From NCBI RefSeq assembly GCF_023701695.1, contig NZ_JAJOZC010000001.1:1240001-1304000 (forward strand): a DNA stretch of 64,000 bases, in the 5' to 3' direction. Position 1 is the first letter of the stretch, and every line of letters starts with the position of its first letter. The notes beneath the pieces are model-generated. The model saw only the letters and a program-made list of their open reading frames with translations, ran no database searches and was not told where the DNA came from. A program made the translations under genes and the position numbers. Below, piece after piece: positions 37,775-47,041 of this stretch. The stretch comes from Streptomyces sp. RKAG290. GTDB taxonomy: Bacteria; Actinomycetota; Actinomycetes; Streptomycetales; Streptomycetaceae.

Positions 37775-38965
37775 ATGGATCCGGCGGACAGCGGGGCAGG
37801 AACGGTCTCGGCATCGGCCGGCACGCGTCTGCCGCCGGGCGATTTCGGCGTCGTCCTGGCCACACTCCGGGCGCGTCGGGGGTGGAGCGTGCGCGAGTTC
37901 GCCCGGCGTGCGAACGTGTCCGAAGGACAGGTCTGCAATCTGGAGAGCGGGTTGCGCAACCCGACGCCCGCTGTGGCGGCGGCTTGCGACGCGGCCTTCG
38001 GCGCCGGCGGGGAACTCGTCGAGCTGGCCGGGGCCGGCCGCCGCGGCGCCCGGTCCGAGGCTGTCGTCGAGGCCGGCCCCGTGGTCGCCGGATACGAGCG
38101 GGTCCTGTGGGAGCTGAAGAACATCGGCAGATCCACCGGACCGAGGTTCGTCACCGCTTCGATGAAGTCGATCACGCGGATCCTGACGGACGCCGGTCCG
38201 CACGCGGTCGGCGAGCAGCGGGCCGAGATCTGGCTGCTGGCCTCACGGTTCGCCGAATACACCGGGTGGATGGCACAAGAGGCGGCCGATCCCGCGGAGG
38301 CGTTGCGCTGGACGAATCTCGCCGTCCGCTGGGGCGCACTCGGCGGGGACGAAACGGTGGCCGCGTATGCCCTGGTCCGCAAGGCGTTCATCGCCCAGCA
38401 CCGCGGTGACACCTGTGCGGCGATCGGACTGGCCGAGCAGGCGGCCGGGCACCCGGCGGCCAACCCGGTGATCCGCGCGCACGCCGCGCGACGCGCGGCC
38501 CAGGGGCATGCGCGCCGAGGTGATGCGGGGGCCTGCCGGGAGGCGCTGGAGCGGTTCGGGAGCCACGCCGCCGAGGTGGTCACCGACGACCGGACCCCTC
38601 ACTGGGGCCCGCGCATCGAGAACGGCAACCCTCGGCTCATCGAGGCGTCCTGCATGCTCAGCCTCCGTCGCTTCGAGCCGGCCGCCGACCTGTTCGCCGC
38701 AGAGCACCGGCGCCGGTCGGCCGTCCCGGCGGACAGCAACTCCCAGACCCGCTTCGCGGTTAGGCAGGCGACGGCCCTGGCCGGTGTCGGCCGCCTCGAC
38801 GACGCCTGTCAGATCGTCGAGGTCACGCTGCCCGTGATCCGGCGCATCGACTCGGCCACCGTCCGCGCGGAGCTGGGCCGTTTCGTGGAACAAGCCCGAT
38901 GCCGGAGAGCAAGCCCGGGCCAGCTCGCCCTCATCGACGCATCGGCCGCCCTGGCGATCGGCTGA
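37775..38965 (+). CDS. XRE-family regulator with TPR-like C-terminus
   Basis: 396-aa protein. The N-terminal HTH_XRE (about 25-90) has LATLRARRGWSVREFARRAN and VSEGQVCNLESGLRNPTP. The remainder is an alpha-helical TPR-like array (about 100-390) with repeated Ala-rich helix pairs, e.g. AAIGLAEQAAGHPAANP. This architecture is typical of Streptomyces regulators that may sense a peptide or protein partner. Divergent from the TIR/STAND operon, with the inverted repeat between. ATG 37775. Probably controls the operon; this is inferred from position. Confidence 0.8.
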   Translation: MDPADSGAGTVSASAGTRLPPGDFGVVLATLRARRGWSVREFARRANVSEGQVCNLESGLRNPTPAVAAACDAAFGAGGELVELAGAGRRGARSEAVVEAGPVVAGYERVLWELKNIGRSTGPRFVTASMKSITRILTDAGPHAVGEQRAEIWLLASRFAEYTGWMAQEAADPAEALRWTNLAVRWGALGGDETVAAYALVRKAFIAQHRGDTCAAIGLAEQAAGHPAANPVIRAHAARRAAQGHARRGDAGACREALERFGSHAAEVVTDDRTPHWGPRIENGNPRLIEASCMLSLRRFEPAADLFAAEHRRRSAVPADSNSQTRFAVRQATALAGVGRLDDACQIVEVTLPVIRRIDSATVRAELGRFVEQARCRRASPGQLALIDASAALAIG

Positions 38966-39103
38966 CAGCCGCAAGGGAGCTGACAGCACGGACAGGTCCG
39001 GGCGCTGCGTCTCGGATCATGTGGCGCCGGACCGGCAGCTGTAAAGGGCCGCGTAGTCACCATGGCCGGCGTCGACGGCGCGGCACGCAGGTTCGTTCGG
39101 GGC

Positions 39104-39754
39104 TCAGGAGGAGGCGAACGGCAGGACGTCCGGCGAGAGCGCGCCGGCATGCGCGGCGGCGCTCGTCATGCGGCGGCGGTGATGACGTCGGCACAACACC
39201 TCGTAGCCGACTTGCGCGGTGGGCCGGCTCACGTCTCCGACGACCACCTGCTCACCCTCCATGACCATCTCGCCGCCCACCGTGCGGGCGTTGTGCGTGG
39301 CACGCGCCCCGCACCAGCACATCGCCTCGACCTGGAGGGTCTCGATCCGGTCCGCCAGCTCGATCAGCCGCTGCGAGCCCGGGAAGAGCCTGGTCCGGAA
39401 GTCGGTCGTGATACCGAAGGCGAAGACATCGAGGCCCAGGTCGTCCACGACCCGCGCCAACTGATCGATCTGCTCAGGCGCCAGGAACTGCGCCTCATCC
39501 ACGATCAGGTAGTCGACCCTGTCACCCTGCGACATCCGGCCCACGACATAGGCGTACAGATCCATCCCCGGCGCCGCCTCGACAGCGTCCGTCACCAGAC
39601 CGAGCCGGGACGACAGTTTCCCCTCCCCCGCCCGGTCATCGCGGGTGAAGACCACGCCCTGCAGACCCCTTGCCGACCGGTTGTAGATGCGCTGTAGGGC
39701 GAGTGTGCTCTTTCCGCAGTCCATCGTTCCGGAGAAGAACACAAGCTCGGGCAT
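39104..39754 (-). CDS. tdk: Thymidine kinase
   Basis: 216-aa type II thymidine kinase that phosphorylates thymidine for salvage. Motifs are the P-loop GTMDCGKSTLALQ at the N-terminus, DYLIVDEAQFLAPEQ (lasso/Walker B), and the zinc module with CWCGARATHNAR and CRRHH. The C-terminus runs about 15 residues past the zinc module. Full length with no defects. It follows the phosphodiesterase gene in the same direction (50-bp gap) and converges with the XRE regulator. Confidence 0.92.
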   Translation of the reverse strand: MPELVFFSGTMDCGKSTLALQRIYNRSARGLQGVVFTRDDRAGEGKLSSRLGLVTDAVEAAPGMDLYAYVVGRMSQGDRVDYLIVDEAQFLAPEQIDQLARVVDDLGLDVFAFGITTDFRTRLFPGSQRLIELADRIETLQVEAMCWCGARATHNARTVGGEMVMEGEQVVVGDVSRPTAQVGYEVLCRRHHRRRMTSAAAHAGALSPDVLPFASS

Positions 39755-39804
39755 GAGGGGTCGAGCACCTTTCGGGACGGGCGGGGAGCGCGGTGCAGCA
39801 GAGG

Positions 39805-40992
39805 CTACGAGCGTACTTCGAGGAGGGGGACCAGCTGTTCGACGGGGGTCATCGAGCCGTGCATGCCGACCATCGCCGACTCGTTGGGCTCGTTGACGGA
39901 GGCGGTGATCACCACGTCGTCGTGGGCCGCCGCGACCACATCGCCGATCCTGCCGAGGACACGTTCGTCGATCCGGGGGCCGAACCAGCCCGCCTCGACG
40001 GCTTCCTCCCGGCTCGCCACCCAGAACTGCTCGCCGAGCACCTCGCGCCAGACGGTCAGCACATCGGCCTCGGCGCCCGGGACGGCGTACACGTGGCGGG
40101 CGCGGCCCTCGCCGCCGAGCAGCGCGACGCCCGCGCGCAGCTCCCAGTCCTCGTCGAAGTCGATCCTGGACTGTTCGTCGAACGGGATGTCGATCATGCC
40201 GTGGTCGGCGGTGATGTAGAGCGCCGAGCGCGGCGGGAGCTGCTCGGCCAGGCGCCTGGCCAGCCCGTCCACGTACATGAGCTGTCCGCGCCAGGCGTCG
40301 GAGTCGACGCCGAAGCGGTGCCCCTTGCCGTCGACCTCGCTGTAGTACGTGTAGACGAGTGAGCGGTCGCCCGCGGCCAGCCGCTCGGCCGCGACGTCCA
40401 TCCGCTCCTCGCCGGTGAGCCGGCCGAGGAACGAACCGCCGCTGAGCGCGACCTTGGTGAGCGGGGTCTGCTCGAACGTGGGGGCGGAGACCTGGGCGGT
40501 ACGCACTCCGGCCGCGTCGGCGAGCTTGAAGACGGTGGGGTACGGCTGCCAGACCTTGGGGGTGGTCCAGGGCTGCCAGCGGAGCTGGTTCATCAGCGCG
40601 CCGGTCTCCGGGTTGCGCACCGTGTATCCGGGCAGACCGTGCTCACCCGGGGGCCGCCCGGTGCCGACCGAGGCCAGCGAGGTGGCGGTGGTGGCCGGGA
40701 AGCCCGCCGTGATCGGGCGGCCCGTGCCGCCGCGCGAGGTGGGGAGCAGGGAGTGCAGGAAGGGGGCCTCGTCCGGATGGGCCCTGATCTGCTCCCAGCC
40801 GAGCCCGTCGATCAGGAAGACGCAGTTCCGGTCGGCGGGGGTGAGCTCGGGAATCGACGCCGTGAAGCCGGGGACTCCCTGCCCCGCGACGAGCGTGGGC
40901 AGCAGGTCGGCGAGCGAGCCGCTGCCGTACTCGGGCACCGGTGCGGTGTCGACGGGCAGCAGCACAGGGTCCTGCCAGGCCGGCTGGACCAT
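39805..40992 (-). CDS. Alkaline-phosphatase-superfamily nucleotide pyrophosphatase/phosphodiesterase
   Basis: 395-aa metal-dependent hydrolase of the type I phosphodiesterase family. Metal and nucleophile motifs are VFLIDGLGW, the Thr nucleophile in GFPATTATSLAS, YSEVDGKGHRFG and YITADHGMIDIP. No signal peptide, so cytoplasmic. Start ATG 40992 overlaps the stop of the DUF5998 gene (ATGA), so the two form a coupled pair. Substrate unknown. Confidence 0.85.
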   Translation of the reverse strand: MVQPAWQDPVLLPVDTAPVPEYGSGSLADLLPTLVAGQGVPGFTASIPELTPADRNCVFLIDGLGWEQIRAHPDEAPFLHSLLPTSRGGTGRPITAGFPATTATSLASVGTGRPPGEHGLPGYTVRNPETGALMNQLRWQPWTTPKVWQPYPTVFKLADAAGVRTAQVSAPTFEQTPLTKVALSGGSFLGRLTGEERMDVAAERLAAGDRSLVYTYYSEVDGKGHRFGVDSDAWRGQLMYVDGLARRLAEQLPPRSALYITADHGMIDIPFDEQSRIDFDEDWELRAGVALLGGEGRARHVYAVPGAEADVLTVWREVLGEQFWVASREEAVEAGWFGPRIDERVLGRIGDVVAAAHDDVVITASVNEPNESAMVGMHGSMTPVEQLVPLLEVRS

Positions 40993-41588
40993 CAGCGGCC
41001 GGCCGCCGGGGTCGCGGCCGTGGCCTCGGAGAGCGCCTGGGCGAAGGCGAGGGTCTGGCGCACGGTGTCGGGGCCGTCGCCTGCCTCGCTGACCCGCAGG
41101 CTCAGGTCGTCGGCGGTGGAACTGCCGGTGTAGCCGTGGTCGGCCTCGCAGTTGGCGTCGCCGCAGGCGGCGGGCTCCAGGTCGATCCGGGAGACCGCGC
41201 CCCAGCCGATGGTCAGGACGACCTCGCGGGGCAGCGTGCCCGGGACGTACTTCTCCGGGTTGGCCACGACCCGGCTGACCACGACCGAGGAGATCCGGTC
41301 GAGCTTGACCGACTCGGTGGAGGTGGTGGCGTACGGCGTCGGGGAGCTCGTGTCGGCGTTCTGCTCGTCGGTGTGGCTGACGATGAAACGGTTGTCCGTG
41401 AGCACCAGGACCGTGACGTGCCGGCGCACCTCGTTGGAGTCGAAGGTGGTCTCCTGGTGAACCAGGTACGAAGCGACCGGCTCACCGCCGACGGCGGCCT
41501 CCACCGCCTCGGCCACGAGGGCCGGGTAGTAGCCGCTGCGCTCGATCGCCGCGCGCAGCCCCTGGGTCGTCGTACCGGTCTTTGCCAT
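40992..41588 (-). CDS. DUF5998 family protein
   Basis: 198-aa actinobacterial conserved protein of unknown function (DUF5998, recalled). It starts MAKTGTTTQGLRAAIERSGY, has a central beta-rich region (HVTVLVLTDNRFIVSHTDE) and a Cys pair CGDANC. ATG 41588 is favoured over ATG 41597 because AGGA lies 8 nt before it. Overlaps the phosphodiesterase gene start by 1 base, implying coupling. Confidence 0.8.
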   Translation of the reverse strand: MAKTGTTTQGLRAAIERSGYYPALVAEAVEAAVGGEPVASYLVHQETTFDSNEVRRHVTVLVLTDNRFIVSHTDEQNADTSSPTPYATTSTESVKLDRISSVVVSRVVANPEKYVPGTLPREVVLTIGWGAVSRIDLEPAACGDANCEADHGYTGSSTADDLSLRVSEAGDGPDTVRQTLAFAQALSEATAATPAAGR

Positions 41589-41680
41589 ACGGACCATCCT
41601 ACGGGGGGCTGATGGCTGCCGGGGACGTCGTGCCCGCCCCGTGCCGGGCGGTGTCCGGGGGCGGCGCGGGCGCGGGCGGG

Positions 41681-44641
41681 TCAGTAGTTGGAGAGCCGGC
41701 GCGGGCCGATGTCGCTACGGGCCGGGGGCGGCGAGAGCCGGACGCTCGCCCCGAGCACGGTCAGACCCTGGGTCGCGACCACGACGGGCTCCAGGGCGAT
41801 GGAGACCACCTCGGGGTGGTCGTCGACCAGCCGGGAGACCCGCAGCAGCAGTTCCTCCAGCGCCGCGGTGTCCACAGGCGCCGAGCCCCGCCAGCCGAAG
41901 AGGACCGGGGCGGCCCGGATGGAGCGGATCAGTTCGGCGGCGTCGCGGTCGGTGGCCGGCACCAGGCGGTGGGCGGTGTCGCCGAGCAGCTCCGAGGGCG
42001 CGCCCGCCAGGCCGAAGGAGAGGACGGCGCCCGCGGCCGGGTCGATGGTGGCCCGTACGACGGTGTCTACACCGCGCGGGGCCATGGACTGCACGACGGG
42101 CCGGAGCTCGGCGGGCTTGCCGAGGAGGCTGGTCAGTTCGCCGTACGCGTGGCGCAGTGCGGACTCGGTGGCGAGGTCCAGCCGGACACCGCCCAGGTCG
42201 GCACGGTGGCGCAGATGGGGTGCGGTGGTCTTCAGCGCCACCGGGTAGCCGAGCTGCGCCGCGGCCGCGGCGGCCGCCTCCGGGTCGGGGGCGGGCAGCG
42301 TCGGCCGGACGGTGATGCCGTAGCGGGCCAGCAGGGAGCGGGCCTCGTCGTGGTCCAGGGGCCGGCCGCGGGGGTCGGGGTCCTTGCCGAGCAGTTCCTC
42401 GATCAGGGCGGCCGCCCCCGGCTCGTCGATGGTGTCGTCGAGGAACTCGGGCACCTTGCCGGGCACCGCGGCCTGGCGTCGCCACTGGGCGTACTTCACG
42501 GCTTCGGCGAGCGCCCGGACCGCGCGTTCGGCGGCCGGGTAGGCGGGGATCCGGCCGATGACGCGCGTGCCCTCGGGGCCGGCCACCACTCCCCCTGGGG
42601 GCGTCGCCGGAGCCGGAGTCGCGGCGCCGGGCGCCGGGCCGGTGGCCGGCGGGGCGGCCGGCGCCGGGCCCGAGGGTGCTGGGGCGGTGGCGCCCGCGGG
42701 GCGCCCCCCTGCCGTGCCGTCGGATGCCGTGCCGCCGGGCGAGGCCGGGGCGGGGCGCTGCTGGGCCACCGTGCTGGTGGCGGCGGCCAGCGCCTCCGCC
42801 AGGCCGCCGATCTCCACATGGACCACGGCCACCGGCTTGGCCGGCCCCGCCGCGGCTGCCGCGTGCAGGGCGGTGGCCAGGACCTCGCCGTCGCCCGACT
42901 CCGCCTCGCCGTTCTCGCCCACCCACGGGATCGCCGTGACGACGACCGCGTCGCAGCCCTCGTCGGCCAGCGCCTCGGCCAGCGCGTCCCGGAAGTCCTG
43001 CGGGGTGGCGGCGGTGGTGAGGTCGCGGGGCGGGCGGGGCCGTAGTCCCTCGGCCAGGCAGGCGTCGTACGTGAGCAGGCCGAGGGACTCGGAGTTGCCG
43101 AGGATCGCGACGCGTCCGCCCGCCGGGAGCGGCTGGTCGGCGAGCAGCAGGCCCGCGTCGACCATCTCCGTCACCGTGTCGACGCGGATCACGCCGGCCT
43201 GGCGCATCAGGGCGGAGACGGTGGCGTCCGGGATGCGGCTGATGGGGACGGCGTGGCCGGGCGGGGTGGAGCCGCTGTGCCTGGCCCCCTTCACCACGAC
43301 GACCGGTTTCACGGCCGCGGTACGGCGGGCGAGGCGGGTGAACTTGCGGGGGTTGCCGAGCGATTCGAGGTACAGCAGGGCGACGTCGGTGTCCGGATCC
43401 TCGTACCAGTACTGGAGGAAGTCGTTGCCGGAGATGTCGGCGCGGTTGCCGGCCGAGATGAAGGTGGAGAGGCCCGCGCCGCGCCGGTAGAGCCCGGAGA
43501 GCAGCGCGATGCCGATCGCGCCGGACTGGGTGAACAGGCCGATGCGCCCGGAGGCGGGCCGTTCCGGGGCGAGCGAGGCGTTCAGCCGGACCGCTTCGGA
43601 GTTGTTGATGATGCCGAAGGCGTTCGGGCCGATGATCCGCATGCCGTACGAGCGGGCCTGGCGCACCAGTTCGCGCTGCCGTTCGCGGCCCTCGGCGCCC
43701 CACTCGGCGTATCCCGCGGAGAGCACGACCAGTCCCTGGACGCCGTGTTCCCCGCAGTCGGCGACGGCCTCCGGCACCCGGTCGGCGGGTACGGCGACGA
43801 CGGCGAGGTCGACGGGTTCGCCGATCTCGCCGAGGGAGCGGTGGGCGGGCACCCCGTCGATGGTGGCCTGTTCGGCCGCGAAGGCGCTGTTCACGGCGTA
43901 GGTCCGACCGGTGAAGCCCGCGCCCAGGAGGTTGCGCAGCACGGTGCGGCCGACCCCGCCGGGGTTACGGCCGGCGCCGATGACGGCGACGGAGCCCGGG
44001 GCGAGCAGCCGCTGCACGGACCGCGCCTCGGCGCGCTGCTCCCGGGCGCGCTGGACGGCCAGCGATTCGGCGGTCGGTTCGAGGTCCAGGGTGAGGTGGA
44101 CGGAGCCGTCCTCGAAGCTGCGCTGCTGGGTGTAGCCGGCGTCCCGGAACACCTTGATCATCTTGTTGTTGGCGGGCAGCACCTCCGCGGCGAAGCGCCG
44201 GATGCCGCGCTCGCGGGCGACGGCGGCGATGTGTTCGAGCAGGGCCGAGGCCACCCCGCGGCCCTGGTGTGCGTCCTGGACGAGGAAGGCGACCTCGGCC
44301 TCGTCCGCCGGGGCCGAGGCGGGCCGCCCCTGGGCGTTGATCCGGTCGTAGCGGACGGTGGCGATGAACTCGCCGCCCACCGTGACGGCGAGTCCCACCC
44401 GGTCGACGTAGTCGTGATGGGTGAAGCGGTGGACGTCCTTGGCGGAGAGCCGCGGGTAGGGGGCGAAGAAGCGGTAGTACTTCGACTCGTCGGAGACCTG
44501 CTCGTAGAAGCTGACCAGCCGCTCGGCATCGTCCGTGGTGATCGGCCTGATCCGCGCGGTGCCGCCGTCGCGGAGCACCACGTCCGCCTCCCAGTGGTCG
44601 GGGTAGGCGTGATGCGGACTCTGCTCCGGAGAGGGCTGCAT
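41681..44641 (-). CDS. GNAT acetyltransferase fused to acyl-CoA-ligase (ADP-forming)-like domains
   Basis: 986-aa multidomain protein: a GNAT N-acetyltransferase domain first (about 25-190; acetyl-CoA loop QDAHQGRGVASALLEHI), then a CoA-binding Rossmann domain (SVAVIGAGRNPGGVGRT), succinyl-CoA-ligase-like flavodoxin domains (LFTQSGAIGIALLSGL), a Pro/Ala linker (about 640-690), and a C-terminal ATP-grasp domain (YPVALKTTAPHLRHRADLGG). This is the Pat-type protein lysine acetyltransferase layout seen in Streptomyces, though with GNAT at the N-terminus. ATG 44641 chosen; TTG 44647 is also in frame. Divergent from ptsH. Confidence 0.88.
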   Translation of the reverse strand: MQPSPEQSPHHAYPDHWEADVVLRDGGTARIRPITTDDAERLVSFYEQVSDESKYYRFFAPYPRLSAKDVHRFTHHDYVDRVGLAVTVGGEFIATVRYDRINAQGRPASAPADEAEVAFLVQDAHQGRGVASALLEHIAAVARERGIRRFAAEVLPANNKMIKVFRDAGYTQQRSFEDGSVHLTLDLEPTAESLAVQRAREQRAEARSVQRLLAPGSVAVIGAGRNPGGVGRTVLRNLLGAGFTGRTYAVNSAFAAEQATIDGVPAHRSLGEIGEPVDLAVVAVPADRVPEAVADCGEHGVQGLVVLSAGYAEWGAEGRERQRELVRQARSYGMRIIGPNAFGIINNSEAVRLNASLAPERPASGRIGLFTQSGAIGIALLSGLYRRGAGLSTFISAGNRADISGNDFLQYWYEDPDTDVALLYLESLGNPRKFTRLARRTAAVKPVVVVKGARHSGSTPPGHAVPISRIPDATVSALMRQAGVIRVDTVTEMVDAGLLLADQPLPAGGRVAILGNSESLGLLTYDACLAEGLRPRPPRDLTTAATPQDFRDALAEALADEGCDAVVVTAIPWVGENGEAESGDGEVLATALHAAAAAGPAKPVAVVHVEIGGLAEALAAATSTVAQQRPAPASPGGTASDGTAGGRPAGATAPAPSGPAPAAPPATGPAPGAATPAPATPPGGVVAGPEGTRVIGRIPAYPAAERAVRALAEAVKYAQWRRQAAVPGKVPEFLDDTIDEPGAAALIEELLGKDPDPRGRPLDHDEARSLLARYGITVRPTLPAPDPEAAAAAAAQLGYPVALKTTAPHLRHRADLGGVRLDLATESALRHAYGELTSLLGKPAELRPVVQSMAPRGVDTVVRATIDPAAGAVLSFGLAGAPSELLGDTAHRLVPATDRDAAELIRSIRAAPVLFGWRGSAPVDTAALEELLLRVSRLVDDHPEVVSIALEPVVVATQGLTVLGASVRLSPPPARSDIGPRRLSNY

Positions 44642-44775
44642 GGGCAAAGCCTACGGCTCGGTCAGCGGTCGCGTGGGTGCCGGGACCGGGGCAGTCTGGG
44701 GTTGCCGATCGACGGTACGGCGCGCCCTGCGGACGGGCCGCGGGTCGGCCGGAGCACCACGCACTGCATGAGAGA

Positions 44776-44791
44776 CTGGTCTAGACAACCA
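44776..44791. promoter_or_regulatory. DasR-responsive element (dre-like) upstream of ptsH
   Basis: ACTGGTCTAGACAACC matches the DasR operator core (consensus ACTGGTCTAGACCA type) at 12 of 14 or more positions, 23 bp before the ptsH start. DasR is the GntR-family N-acetylglucosamine-responsive regulator known to control PTS genes in Streptomyces. Confidence 0.82.
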
Positions 44792-44813
44792 TTGATTCGT
44801 GAAGGGCAGAACC

Positions 44814-45095
44814 ATGGCTGAGCGCCGCGTCAACGTCGGTTGGGCCGAGGGCCTGCACGCCCGCCCCGCATCCATCTTCGTCCGTGCCGCCACGGCCTCC
44901 GGTGTCCCCGTGACCATCGCCAAGGCCGACGGCAACCCGGTCAACGCCGCCTCCATGCTCGCCGTGCTCGGGCTCGGCGCGCAGGGCGGCGAGGAGATCG
45001 TCCTCGCATCCGAGGCCGAGAACGCCGACGCCGCCCTGGACCGCCTGTCCAAGCTGGTCGCCGAGGGGCTCGACGAGCTTCCGGAGACCGTCTGA
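44814..45095 (+). CDS. ptsH: Phosphocarrier protein HPr
   Basis: 93-aa PTS phosphocarrier. His15 in GLHARPAS is phosphorylated by enzyme I; Ser47 in NAASMLAVLGLGAQ corresponds to the regulatory Ser46 position. ATG 44814 is preceded by GAAGGG. Under a dre-like operator and followed by a hairpin terminator, so a monocistronic unit. Full length; no defects. Confidence 0.95.
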   Translation: MAERRVNVGWAEGLHARPASIFVRAATASGVPVTIAKADGNPVNAASMLAVLGLGAQGGEEIVLASEAENADAALDRLSKLVAEGLDELPETV

Positions 45096-45132
45096 TCCCG
45101 GCCGGTCACGACCGCGGGAATTCCCGCACATG

Positions 45133-45169
45133 AGCCGCGGCACCCCTGACCCGGGAGCCGCGGCTTTTT
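45133..45169 (+). terminator. Rho-independent terminator after ptsH
   Basis: 8-bp stem AGCCGCGG ... CCGCGGCT with a 17-nt loop, followed by TTTTT; about 37 bp after the ptsH stop. Confidence 0.75.
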
Positions 45170-45274
45170 CGTGCGCGCAAGAAGCCGGCCCGGCAGTGCA
45201 TCCCGCCGGGTGGAATTCAGGGCAGCAGAAAGAAAGCCCCACCCAATAGCTGCTCTTTGTATACGGCGTAATTG

Positions 45275-45984
45275 TTAATGCCGGCCGCTCGGGGTGTTTA
45301 CGGCATGTTGCGAAGTCCTCACCCGGCCGGCCCGGGGTGCGGCGACGGCACCCGGCCGGTCGGCGCGGCGCAGCCGGTGCACGGCCACGGCCCGCTCGGC
45401 GTGCTGGGCCGCCAGCGCCCTGGCCCGTTCCGCGTCACCGCGCGCCACGGCGTCCACGATGGCCCCGTGCTCGGCCAGGAGTCGGCCGGGCGGACCGGCT
45501 GGTCGACCGCGTACATCCAGGCGATCTTGTGCCGGAGCTGGGTGAGCAGAGCGATCAGGCCGGGACTGCCGGAGGCCTGGGCGAGCGTCTCGTGGAACCA
45601 GCCGCCCAAGGAGCGCAGATCCTCGCCCTCGCCCCGGCGGGCCCGCTCCTGACCCAGCCTGACCAGACCGCGCAACACCTTGAGGTGGGCGTCGGTGCGG
45701 CGCTGGGCGGCGCGGGCGGCGCCGAGCGGTTCCAGCAGCATCCGGACCTCCAGGAGGTCGGCGGCCTCCTGCTCGGTGGGCTCGGCGACACAGGCTCCGG
45801 CATGCCTGCGGGTGACCACGAAACCCTCGGACTCCAGAGTGCGCAGCGCCTCCCGCACCGGGACTCGGGAGACCCCGTAGCGGCGCGCGAGCACCTCCTC
45901 GGTGAGTCGGCTGCCGCGCTCGAAGACACCGGAGACGATGTCGTCACGGATTGCCGTGCATACCGAATGCGCCGGAATGCGCAT
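45275..45984 (-). CDS. GntR/FadR-family transcriptional regulator, frame broken
   Basis: About 236 aa after restoring one base. N-terminal winged helix (LARRYGVSRVPVREALRTLE) and C-terminal FCD-type helical ligand domain (residues about 80-220, ADLLEVRMLLEPLGAARAAQ). The frame breaks at 45474-45477 (GGCC where one more base restores SWAEHGAIVDAVARGD). A palindrome AATGCG-GT-CGCATT lies 67 bp upstream. Metabolic ligand unknown. Confidence 0.82.
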
Positions 45985-46050
45985 GTCCGAACCTCCGCCT
46001 TAATCCCCGCGAAACGCGGCCGATCGACGCCTGTCCCGTGACTCTATTGC

Positions 46051-46064
46051 AATGCGGTCGCATT
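46051..46064. promoter_or_regulatory. Palindrome AATGCG-GT-CGCATT upstream of GntR gene
   Basis: Perfect 14-bp palindrome (6-bp arms, 2-nt centre) about 67 bp upstream of the GntR-family start. Size and symmetry fit a GntR operator, possibly autoregulatory. Confidence 0.45.
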
Positions 46065-46162
46065 TCCGATGCCGGGTGTAAATTCATGAATATCTTTTGG
46101 TCACCGAGGCGTTCGGCAACGGGTGCCGCGCGGTTCTGCCGGGAGGACCCGGCGGCCGGGTA

Positions 46163-46199
46163 CGACGAAGGCCCCGGCGGGTTGCCGGGGCCTTCGTCG
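46163..46199 (-). terminator. Hairpin terminator after M23 peptidase gene
   Basis: Perfect 16-bp stem CGACGAAGGCCCCGGC with a 5-nt GGGTT loop, 17 bp beyond the peptidase stop codon. Confidence 0.85.
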
Positions 46200-46216
46200 A
46201 GGGTTCTTCGCGTGGG

Positions 46217-47014
46217 TCAGACGGTGACGCCGTGGGAGCGCAGGTAGGCGACCGGGTCCATGTCGGAGCCGTACGACGGCGTGGTCCGGGCCTCGAAGTG
46301 GAGGTGCGGCCCGGTGGAGTTGCCGGTGGAGCCGGAGAGGCCGATCTGCTGCCCCTGGCCGATGCTCTGGCCGACGGAGACCCCGATCGAGGAGAGGTGG
46401 CCGTACTGGGTGTACGTGCCGTCCGTCATCCGGAGCACGATGTTGTTGCCGTACGCACCGCCCCAGCCCGCCTCGACGACCGTACCGGCGCCGACGGCGA
46501 CGACGGTGCTGCCGGAGGCTGCGTGGAAGTCGATGCCGGAGTGGCTGCCGGAGGACCAGAGCGAGCCGCTGGACTTGTAACCGGTGGTCACGTACGAGCC
46601 GGCGACGGGGAGCTGGAAGGAGCTCAGCCGGGTGCGCTCGGCGGACCGGGCGGCACGCGCCTTGGCCTCGCGGGCCGCCTTGGCCCGGGCAGCCGCCTTC
46701 GCCTCGGCCTTGGCCTTCTTGGCCGCGGCCTTCTTCTTGGCCTCGGCCTTCGCCTTCGCGGCGGCGTCGGCCTGGTGCTGCTGCGCGTCGGCCTGCGCGG
46801 CGATCCGGTCGGCGAGGGTGTCCTCGATGGTGATGACCTGGGAGAGGCCGGTCGCACCGGCGGAGGGGGTCTCGGTGTCCGCGGCGAGGGCCGGAGAGGC
46901 CAGGGAGCCGATGACGCCGGTGGTGGCCAGGGTCGCGATGCCGACGGCCTTCGCGCCGCAGCGCGTCAGACGGCTCGGGGCACGGTGCTTCCCGGTGGCA
47001 CGGGTGAACGCCAT
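46217..47014 (-). CDS. Secreted M23 (LytM) peptidoglycan endopeptidase
   Basis: 265-aa secreted cell-wall hydrolase. Signal peptide with cleavage near SPALA|ADTE (residue about 44), an Ala/Lys-rich coiled-coil-like segment (about 70-125), then a C-terminal M23 domain with the zinc motifs HSGIDFHA (HxxxD) and PHLHFEAR (HxH). It cleaves peptide cross-links in peptidoglycan. The long leader is a c-di-AMP riboswitch, so the gene is probably turned down when c-di-AMP is high; such control of wall hydrolases (rpf/nlpC/M23) is established in actinobacteria. Confidence 0.93.
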   Translation of the reverse strand: MAFTRATGKHRAPSRLTRCGAKAVGIATLATTGVIGSLASPALAADTETPSAGATGLSQVITIEDTLADRIAAQADAQQHQADAAAKAKAEAKKKAAAKKAKAEAKAAARAKAAREAKARAARSAERTRLSSFQLPVAGSYVTTGYKSSGSLWSSGSHSGIDFHAASGSTVVAVGAGTVVEAGWGGAYGNNIVLRMTDGTYTQYGHLSSIGVSVGQSIGQGQQIGLSGSTGNSTGPHLHFEARTTPSYGSDMDPVAYLRSHGVTV

Positions 47015-47041
47015 GAAGTGGCTGGTCCTTTCCTTCCTTCT

